Shown: positions 58,536 through 64,000 of the stretch, piece after piece
Layout of the letters: each line of letters starts with the position of its first letter
How positions within the stretch are numbered: position 1 is the first letter of the stretch
DNA from: Arthrobacter_E sp041360795
GTDB taxonomy: Bacteria > Actinomycetota > Actinomycetes > Actinomycetales > Micrococcaceae
Direction: 5' to 3'
NCBI RefSeq assembly: GCF_041360795.1
Contig: NZ_JBFUPW010000001.1
Location: forward strand, 124,001 to 188,000
Length of the DNA: 64,000 nucleotides
Made by a program: the position numbers and the translations under genes
The notes under the pieces: model-generated
Seen by the model: the letters and a program-made list of their open reading frames with translations, nothing else
What the model was told of the DNA's origin: nothing
Databases searched by the model: none

Positions 58536-59879
58536 ATGTCCTCCTCCCGACCCACGGTCACGCTCTTTTCGGCCGCCGTCATCATCGACGTGAGTTCGCG
58601 TGCCGCGTTCGTCGCCTTGCCGCTCATCGTGCTCAGTGAGACGGGCTCTGCGGCGCTCACCGGCGTCGTGAGCGGCGCCATGGCGTTGCCTCTGCTGCTG
58701 TCACCGTGGTGGGCGAGAAGGCTGCGTCACGCTGCCGCCCGGCCCGCGGTGCTCGCGGCGTTGACTCTCCTTGAGGCGGCCGGGGCGCTGCTGGTGCCGA
58801 TCGCCACGATTTCCGGACATCTGACCGCTGGTGTTCTCATCGGTGCAGGCCTCGTGTCCGGTGCGGGGCGTACTCTGACGCTCCCTGGACGCCAGACGTT
58901 ACTGGCTGAACTGGAACAGGAACGCACCGGATCGCCGGTCAGGATTCTCGCCTGGCAGGAGGCGGCCTCACGCGCCACGAGCATCGTCGGGCCGGCCGTG
59001 GGGGCTCTCGTCGTCGCCGCGGGGTACGGGGTCGCGTTGCTCTTCGCGGAAGCCGTGGCGATCAGCGTCGGCGCGTTGCTGACGCTGACGGTGCGCAGCG
59101 CCGGACTCTCAAATGCGGACCATCAGACCGGTTCCGCCCCGAAGCTGCGCACCCTTCTGAGACGCTTCCCGGACATCCGGGCTGGATGGGTCATCCGTGC
59201 GACGGCGGGCGCGACCTGGTTCGCCTTCTCGCTCGGCCTTGCCATCCAAGGGGAACTGCAGCACCGTCCGGGCTACTTCTACGCGATCGGGCTCAGCAGC
59301 TACGCCCTCGGCGCCGTCATCGCCACGCTCACCGTCGGACATTTCCCCTGGGTTGCTCCGAGCCTGACCTTGGCTGCGCTCGGGTGGACCGTGAACGGCG
59401 CCGCGTGGGTGCTGATGGGGATATGGCCGCAGGAATGGGGCTACGCCATCGGCGGGCTGGTCGGCGGATCGGGGGCTGCCGTGGGGTTCGCGACCATCAC
59501 CCGCCTCATCGCTGAGCGCACCGAAGGACCCGACCGGGGTGCGCTTCTCAGCGGTCAGCTCGTCGTCGTGGAGAGCGGCACAGCCGTAGGAATGTTCGCC
59601 GGAGGATCACTGATCGAGCTGTGGGGCATCGGAGGCGCGTTCGTCATCACGGGAGCGGTCCTGACCGCCGTCGCACTCCTCGCGCCTTTGATGTCACGCA
59701 CCCGACATCGCGACTCCACAGCGACCCGCAGGACGCAGCGCGTGCTGGAAGGTGGGTGGCGAACGGCGTCGAACCATCGACCTCACCAACGACGGGGCGT
59801 CGAGCGCGCATCCCACGGAGCGCCCACAAGGGGTCTTCCGCCGCCCCGCGGCTCCGGGCTAGATTCGAAAGCACGATGA
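58536..59879 (+). CDS. MFS transporter
   Basis: 447-residue MFS protein with about 12 helices (first helix LFSAAVIIDVSSRAAFVALP). After the last helix there is a basic hydrophilic tail of about 55 residues (for example GGWRTASNHRPHQRRGVERA), longer than usual, with lower codon regularity. The ATG at 58536 follows GAGGA. Its stop overlaps the next gene's start (ATGA at 59876-59879), so it is coupled to the dehydrogenase. It may export the product of the operon. Confidence 0.82.
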   Translation: MSSSRPTVTLFSAAVIIDVSSRAAFVALPLIVLSETGSAALTGVVSGAMALPLLLSPWWARRLRHAAARPAVLAALTLLEAAGALLVPIATISGHLTAGVLIGAGLVSGAGRTLTLPGRQTLLAELEQERTGSPVRILAWQEAASRATSIVGPAVGALVVAAGYGVALLFAEAVAISVGALLTLTVRSAGLSNADHQTGSAPKLRTLLRRFPDIRAGWVIRATAGATWFAFSLGLAIQGELQHRPGYFYAIGLSSYALGAVIATLTVGHFPWVAPSLTLAALGWTVNGAAWVLMGIWPQEWGYAIGGLVGGSGAAVGFATITRLIAERTEGPDRGALLSGQLVVVESGTAVGMFAGGSLIELWGIGGAFVITGAVLTAVALLAPLMSRTRHRDSTATRRTQRVLEGGWRTASNHRPHQRRGVERASHGAPTRGLPPPRGSGLDSKAR

Positions 59880-60883
59880 CCATCCCAGAGCACCGCCGCC
59901 AAGCCACCGCCTACTGGACCGTCCGCCCAGGTCAGGGCGAACTCCGCAGCGAGGACCTCCCCGAGCCGCAGGCCGATGAAGCCCTCGTCAGGACCCTCTA
60001 CTCGGGCATCAGCCGCGGCACCGAGCTCCTCGTCCACCACGGGCAGGTCCCGGACAGTGTCGCCGATGCCATGCGTGCCCCGCACCAGGACGGCGACTTC
60101 CCCGCCCCCGTGAAATACGGCTACCTCTCCGTCGGCGTCGTCGAGCAAGGCCCCGACGACTGGACGGGCCAGACGGTCTTCTGCCTCCACCCTCACCAGG
60201 ACCGTTACGTCGTCCCGCTCAGCGGGCTCACCAGGATTCCCGACGGCGTCCCGCCCCGCCGCGCGGTCCTCACCGGGATGGTGGAGACAGCGCTCAATGC
60301 CCTCTGGGAAGCCGGGCCGCGGCTGGGAGACCGGGTCGCCGTCGTCGGGGGAGGGCTGCTGGGTGGCACTCTCGCAACCCTTCTGCGGAAGTTCCCGCTG
60401 GAACGGCTGGAGCTGGTGGAGGTGGATCCGGCCAAGGAACGGATCGCCGAGGAACTGGGCATCGCGTTCGCCCACCCGGACGATGCGCGGGCGGATTGCG
60501 ACCTCGTCTTCCACTGCTCCGCCACCAGCGACGGCCTGCAGCGCAGCCTTCAGCTGGCGGGCGACGAAGCGGCGGTCATCGAGCTCTCCTGGTACGGCGA
60601 CACCCCGGTGCAGATCCCGCTCGGCGAGGACTTCCACGCCCGCCGCCTCTCGATCATCGCCAGTCAGGTGGGCGTGGTTTCGAAGGCACGCCGTCACCGC
60701 CGCAGTACCGCGGACCGCCTCGACACGGCGGTGAGCCTCCTGGAAGACCCCGCCTTCGACCTCTTCCTCAGCGAGGACACCAGCTTCGCCGAGCTCCCGC
60801 ACACCATGGAGAACCTGGCGGACGACGGCGGCGGGAGCGCCTGTCACGTCGTCAGCTACCGCGCCCCACAACCGGAGGAATGA
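59876..60883 (+). CDS. MDR-superfamily dehydrogenase (BchC-like)
   Basis: 335-residue medium-chain dehydrogenase/reductase. The stretch LYSGISRGTELLVHHGQ and then PVKYGYLSVGVV are typical of BchC-like and related dehydrogenases. The Rossmann motif is VGGGLLGGTLA. The canonical catalytic zinc Cys/His pattern of alcohol dehydrogenases is not obvious. The ATG at 59876 overlaps the MFS stop, and the gene is 3 nt before the QueD-like gene. It likely oxidises or reduces an intermediate of an unknown pathway. Confidence 0.8.
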   Translation: MTIPEHRRQATAYWTVRPGQGELRSEDLPEPQADEALVRTLYSGISRGTELLVHHGQVPDSVADAMRAPHQDGDFPAPVKYGYLSVGVVEQGPDDWTGQTVFCLHPHQDRYVVPLSGLTRIPDGVPPRRAVLTGMVETALNALWEAGPRLGDRVAVVGGGLLGGTLATLLRKFPLERLELVEVDPAKERIAEELGIAFAHPDDARADCDLVFHCSATSDGLQRSLQLAGDEAAVIELSWYGDTPVQIPLGEDFHARRLSIIASQVGVVSKARRHRRSTADRLDTAVSLLEDPAFDLFLSEDTSFAELPHTMENLADDGGGSACHVVSYRAPQPEE

Positions 60884-60886
60884 CCC

Positions 60887-61279
60887 ATGTTCAGTCTCAC
60901 CGTCCGCCGCAGCTTCATGATCGCCCACAGCCTCCCGCGGGAATCCTTCGGACCTGCCCAGGGACTGCACGGCGCGACCTTCGTGGCCGAGGTCGGCTTC
61001 CGGCGCGCGGAACTGAACGACGACTCCGTCGTCATCGACATCGGCCTGGCGGGGGACCTGCTCCAGGAGGTCCTCGACCGACTGAACTACAAGAACCTCG
61101 ATGAGCTGCCCGAATTCGCCGGCCGGCTCACCACCACCGAGTTCCTTGCCCGGCACATCGCCGAACAGCTCGCGGAGAAGCTGCCCGACGACGCCGGTCT
61201 CCACGGACTCGACGTCACCCTCCGTGAAACGCCGGACGCCTGGGCCGGCTACTCCCTCGAACTCAGCCGAGGGCGATGA
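60887..61279 (+). CDS. QueD/PTPS-family protein with altered active site
   Basis: 130-residue member of the 6-pyruvoyl-tetrahydropterin/6-carboxytetrahydropterin synthase family by layout: FMIAHSLPRES (first metal His), LHGATFVAEV, VVIDIGLAGDLLQEVLDRL, NYKNLDEL, TTEFLARHIAEQL and VTLRETPDAW. The usual LHGHxYxxEV is LHGATFVAEV, so the third zinc-binding His is Ala. No Cys precedes it, and the catalytic Asp-His of LDHxxLN is Asn-Tyr. It is therefore unlikely to have standard QueD or PTPS activity. It lies between the dehydrogenase (3-nt gap) and the glycosyltransferase (4-nt overlap). Confidence 0.8.
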   Translation: MFSLTVRRSFMIAHSLPRESFGPAQGLHGATFVAEVGFRRAELNDDSVVIDIGLAGDLLQEVLDRLNYKNLDELPEFAGRLTTTEFLARHIAEQLAEKLPDDAGLHGLDVTLRETPDAWAGYSLELSRGR

Positions 61280-62271
61280 GCACCCTCCGCTTCATCGTCC
61301 CGGGCAACGTCGGGCACCTCTCCGGCGGCAACCTGTACAACGCCCGGCTGGCGGAGCACCTGGAAGCACTCGGTGTCCGCACCGACGTGATGGCGCTCGA
61401 CGGCGCGTGGCCGCCGGGGCGGCCCGAGGACCGGGAGTCTCTGGCCACGGCCCTGAGCGACGTGCCGCTGGTGATCGTCGACGGGCTGGTCGCGGCCGGC
61501 GCCCCGGACGAGATCGACGCCGCGGCGCGGGCCGGGTCCCGGGTGTGGGTCCTCTCGCACATGGCCTTCCCCGGGCACGCCGGGCTGGAGGGCCGTGCCC
61601 TTGCTGCGGCCACCGGCGTCATCTGCCCCAGCTCCTTCGCCGCCGCTCAGCTCCAGTCGCTGTATGGCGTGGAACGCGTTCACGTCGCCCGGCCCGGAAT
61701 CCAGCCGGCCGAACCCGCAGTCGGATCGCGGCCGCCGCGGATCGTCTGCGTCGCGGCCCTGCTGCCGAATAAGAGTCAGCTCCTCCTCGTTGAGGCGCTG
61801 GCCCGGGTCGGTCACCTCCCTTGGACGGCGACCCTGATCGGTTCGCCGGATGCTGACCCGGCGTATGCCGCCCGGGTCGCGGCCGCCGTCGCGCACCACG
61901 GCCTGGAGGACCGCATCCGGCTGACCGGAGAGCTCGATGGACGGGAACTGGAGGACGCATGGCACGCCGCCGACCTCAGTGTCCTGGTCTCCGAGCGTGA
62001 GAGTTTCGGCATGGCCGTGCAGGAATCGCTGGCGCACGGGGTCCCGGCGGTCGTCCGTCGGGGAACCGGGGCGGAGGAAGCGCTCGGTGCGGGCGGTGCG
62101 GGCGCGGCGGTGGAACTCGGCGGCGCGCCCTCCCTTGCGGAGACCCTGGCGGCCTGGCTCGAGGATTCTGAGCTCGCGGCCCGGTGGCGGGAAGCGGCCT
62201 TAGCCCGGCGTGCGACGTTGCCCCGGTGGACGGAGACCGCCCGGGCGGTGCTCGCGCTCCTCCGCGGCTGA
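61276..62271 (+). CDS. GT4-type glycosyltransferase
   Basis: 331 residues of the GT-B fold, family 4. The N-terminal domain starts FIVPGNVGHLSGGNLYN; the C-terminal donor site has ESFGMAVQESLAHGVPAVV (E-x7-E motif). Its start overlaps the QueD-like stop by 4 nt (ATGA). No signal or membrane anchor is seen, so it is cytoplasmic. It may glycosylate a pterin-like or other small product of the operon. Acceptor and donor unknown. Confidence 0.85.
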   Translation: MSTLRFIVPGNVGHLSGGNLYNARLAEHLEALGVRTDVMALDGAWPPGRPEDRESLATALSDVPLVIVDGLVAAGAPDEIDAAARAGSRVWVLSHMAFPGHAGLEGRALAAATGVICPSSFAAAQLQSLYGVERVHVARPGIQPAEPAVGSRPPRIVCVAALLPNKSQLLLVEALARVGHLPWTATLIGSPDADPAYAARVAAAVAHHGLEDRIRLTGELDGRELEDAWHAADLSVLVSERESFGMAVQESLAHGVPAVVRRGTGAEEALGAGGAGAAVELGGAPSLAETLAAWLEDSELAARWREAALARRATLPRWTETARAVLALLRG

Positions 62272-62367
62272 GGTTCGCCCTGCTGAGTGGCGGGCACGTC
62301 TGGAAGTTTGCATCTGATCGCACTAGTCTCGCGAAGACAAGACCCGGTGCGGAGAAACGAGAAAGCC

Positions 62368-62652
62368 GTGGCGCGACGACGGAGAGCGCTTGTCTGGCCC
62401 TGGACGGAGTGGTGGTCCTGGACGGCGCTGCTGGTTTTCCTGATGATCATCGTCGTGCCACTGCTGACCTCCAGGGTGCGGGGCTGTCCAGCCTCCACTG
62501 GTTATGGCGACGCCGATCAGTGTGTTGAGACGCCGCTCCTGGGCACCCCGCTCAGCGAGATCCTCACGGGGATCTGCGGAGTCGTGGCGGCGGGCGCCCT
62601 CATCGGGCTCGTCTGGACCATCCGGCAGAGAGTCTCCTCAGCGAAGCGGTAG
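62368..62652 (+). CDS. Small two-helix membrane protein
   Basis: 94 residues: a basic N-terminus (VARRRRALVW), two membrane helices (ALLVFLMIIVVPLLTS and ILTGICGVVAAGALIGLVW) and a loop with two Cys (RGCPASTGYGDADQCVETP). The two cysteines in the external loop could form a disulfide. GTG at 62368 follows GGAGAA. It is convergent with the ParE gene. No family recognised. Confidence 0.6.
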   Translation: MARRRRALVWPWTEWWSWTALLVFLMIIVVPLLTSRVRGCPASTGYGDADQCVETPLLGTPLSEILTGICGVVAAGALIGLVWTIRQRVSSAKR

Positions 62653-62678
62653 ACGCTCACCGAGCGGAGAAGCCAGCC

Positions 62679-62966
62679 CTACAGGTGCCGGCCCGAGTCC
62701 ATGCGCTGGTGCAGGACTCTGATCACGTCGACGCCGTCGGCGGCAGCCACGTAGAAGATCAGGTGGCTGCCGATGGCATACTTCCGGTACCCGGCGCGTA
62801 TCTCATCGCACGTCCTTCCGCGGGCAGGGTCTTCGGCGATGCGTTCCATCGCGGCGTGGAGCTCACGGATGTAGGTCTCCGCCTGCCGCATGTCCCAGCG
62901 CTCCGTTGTGTAGTCCCAGATGGACGACAGGTCGGCTCGCGCGGCGGGGGTGAGCCGGAAGCTCAT
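62679..62966 (-). CDS. parE: ParE-family toxin
   Basis: 95-residue RelE/ParE-superfamily toxin (LTPAARADLSSIWDYTTERWD at the start; YRKYAIGSHLIFYVAAADGVDVIRVLHQRMD at the end, seen from HLIFYVAAADGVDVIRVLH). ParE toxins poison DNA gyrase. The start overlaps the parD stop by 4 nt. The C-terminal DVIRVLHQRMD matches the active ParE type. It may stabilise the region or act in stress response. Confidence 0.92.
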   Translation of the reverse strand: MSFRLTPAARADLSSIWDYTTERWDMRQAETYIRELHAAMERIAEDPARGRTCDEIRAGYRKYAIGSHLIFYVAAADGVDVIRVLHQRMDSGRHL

Positions 62967-63196
62967 CCCTTCTTCTCGGCGATGAAGGCTTCCAGGTCGA
63001 ACGGCTCGGGAGTTCCGCTGGATTCACCCTCGGCGAGGGAAGCCCGGAGTGCTGCCAGGTGGGTTTCCTGGTCCTCCAGCAGCCGCAGCCCGGCACGCAC
63101 CGCTTCGCTCGCCGTCCGGAAGCGCCCGGATTTCACTTCCCGGGCCAGGAAGGCGGCGGAGTGCTCGTCCAGGCTGATCGAGGTGTTGCTGCTCAT
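62963..63196 (-). CDS. parD: ParD-family antitoxin
   Basis: 77 residues: an N-terminal ribbon-helix-helix DNA-binding region (TSISLDEHSAAFLAREVKSGRFRTASEAVRAGLRLLE, seen from SGRFRTASEAVRAGLRLLE) and an acidic C-terminal toxin-binding tail. It is first in the operon, overlapping parE by 4 nt, and the palindrome upstream is its probable operator. Confidence 0.92.
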   Translation of the reverse strand: MSSNTSISLDEHSAAFLAREVKSGRFRTASEAVRAGLRLLEDQETHLAALRASLAEGESSGTPEPFDLEAFIAEKKG

Positions 63197-63206
63197 GCCT
63201 TCAAAG

Positions 63207-63221
63207 TACCAATAATTGGTA
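63207..63221. promoter_or_regulatory. parDE operator
   Basis: TACCAAT (63207-63213) and ATTGGTA (63215-63221) form perfect 7-bp arms around a single A, 11 bp upstream of parD. AT-rich in a GC-rich context, it fits ParD autoregulation. Confidence 0.72.
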
Positions 63222-63315
63222 ATCGCGAACAGGTGTCGCTTGGGACGCTGACCCGGAGCGAAGCGGTAAAACCAAACCCCTGGTCCGCGCCGTGCCCGTG
63301 GCCTAGCGTGAGGTC

Positions 63316-64000
63316 ATGACCATGAATCGTTTTGGGGGACGGGTGGTGTTCCTGACCGGGGCGGCCCAGGGGATCGGCGCGGCCACGGCACGGCGCCTCT
63401 TCGCGGAGGGCGCCACCGTGGTGCTCGCGGACCGGAACACTGAGGGCGCCACGCGCGTCGCGGAAAACCTCGGAGATCCGGACCGCACACTGGTGGTGCC
63501 GTGCGATCTGACGGACCGCGCGTCCGTGGACGGCGCCGTCGCGGCGGCGGTGGAGCGCTTCGGCCGGCTCGACGCCCTCGTCAACGTGGCGGGCGGCGCC
63601 CTGCGGCACCCCGGGCTCTTGCACGGGATGGACGACGACGGCTGGAACCGGACGCTCGACCTCAACCTGAGCGGCCCCATGCGCTGCATCCGCGCGGTCG
63701 CGCCCCATCTGGGCCCGGGCGGGGCGATCGTCCTGGTGAGCTCGGTCAACGGTCTGCAGGCGTGGGGCGGAGAGTCCTACTCGTCCGCCAAGGCCGGGCT
63801 CGTGGTCCTGGCCAAGAATCTCGCCGTGGAGCTGGGCCCGGCTGGGGTGCGCATCAATGTCGTGGCCCCCGGAACCATCCGGACGCCCGTCTGGGACGAC
63901 CAGGGCGGGCCGGACAAGCTCGCCCCGCTGTACCCGCTGGGCCGGGTGGGGGAGCCCGAGGACATCGCCGCGGCGATCGCCTTCCTCGCCTCGGACGACG
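63316..64000 (+). CDS. SDR-family oxidoreductase (3' end outside window)
   Basis: Classical short-chain dehydrogenase, cut by the right edge after about 228 codons. The cofactor motif is TGAAQGIGAA (about residues 15-24), the NAG-type motif NVAGG, the catalytic Ser in VLVSSVNG, and the YxxxK motif YSSAK. The end of the fold (PLGRVGEPEDIAAAIAFLASDD) is visible. TAGCGT ends 6 nt before the ATG at 63316, a leaderless start. Asp 39 in VVLADRN suggests NAD preference. Substrate unknown. Confidence 0.9.
   Translation, partial: MTMNRFGGRVVFLTGAAQGIGAATARRLFAEGATVVLADRNTEGATRVAENLGDPDRTLVVPCDLTDRASVDGAVAAAVERFGRLDALVNVAGGALRHPGLLHGMDDDGWNRTLDLNLSGPMRCIRAVAPHLGPGGAIVLVSSVNGLQAWGGESYSSAKAGLVVLAKNLAVELGPAGVRINVVAPGTIRTPVWDDQGGPDKLAPLYPLGRVGEPEDIAAAIAFLASDD

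Overview
The window is high-GC actinobacterial chromosome. Gene content and protein character point to a Micrococcaceae member close to Arthrobacter. This rests on the Rex–redoxin block, the 32-residue ribosomal protein bS22, System II cytochrome c maturation genes, menaquinone genes, sugar ABC transporters without their own ATPase, and many apparently leaderless genes. Genus-level identification is inference. Both window edges cut genes: a DUF305 lipoprotein at the left and an SDR oxidoreductase at the right. I see no rRNA, tRNA, CRISPR array, prophage or intact insertion sequence.

Layout. 0–2.2 kb: DUF305 lipoprotein, a 730-bp non-coding stretch holding two related structured elements, then proC. 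2.2–6.6 kb: ktrA/ktrB potassium uptake, an AcuC-type deacetylase, an ArsR regulator. 6.7–12 kb: sulfate ABC operon (sbp-cysT-cysW-cysA, minus strand) with a possible upstream leader ORF, and a DAHP synthase gene behind a 19-residue aromatic leader peptide and hairpin. 12–16.8 kb: excisionase-like HTH, bS22, a 464-bp fold-back element, HAD hydrolase, glutaredoxin-like protein, rex, and a HAD phosphatase/GntR pair with a perfect palindromic operator. 16.8–20 kb: three tandem related membrane proteins and a YceI protein. 20–25 kb: phosphoglycerate-mutase-like gene plus resA-ccdA-resB-ccsB. 25–29.3 kb: two small membrane proteins and menB-menE-menA. 29.4–39.8 kb: LAXTG-anchored repeat protein, amino-acid permease, two GNATs, oligopeptidase B, MFS, MBL hydrolase, small proteins. 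39.9–43.3 kb: amidase/TetR pair and PAP2 phosphatase. 43.4–49.4 kb: LacI-controlled sugar ABC transporter with a GH32 beta-fructosidase. 49.4–56.5 kb: menC, phoX with a PHO box, BenE/XRE pair, a secreted C39-like protein with Ig-like repeats. 57–62.3 kb: an unknown gene with a long palindrome upstream, a LysR regulator divergent from an MFS–dehydrogenase–QueD-like–glycosyltransferase operon. 62.4–64 kb: small membrane protein, ParDE toxin–antitoxin, SDR.

How genes work together. Sulfate uptake and aromatic amino-acid synthesis are divergently arranged, and each has a candidate peptide-based leader control. The ccs genes (cytochrome c) and men genes (menaquinone) serve the respiratory chain, with Rex as NADH sensor nearby. 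The fructoside operon couples uptake to GH32 hydrolysis, with a LacI repressor and operator. Several regulator/target pairs (GntR–HAD, TetR–amidase, XRE–BenE, LysR–MFS operon) have visible palindromes.

The most unusual content is: (i) the translationally coupled MFS/BchC-like dehydrogenase/QueD-like/GT4 operon, whose QueD-like protein lacks the canonical catalytic and zinc residues; (ii) the duplicated structured element before proC; (iii) the 464-bp fold-back element after bS22; (iv) five long, sequence-distinct intergenic hairpins that share a short GTTTCCGG-like core.
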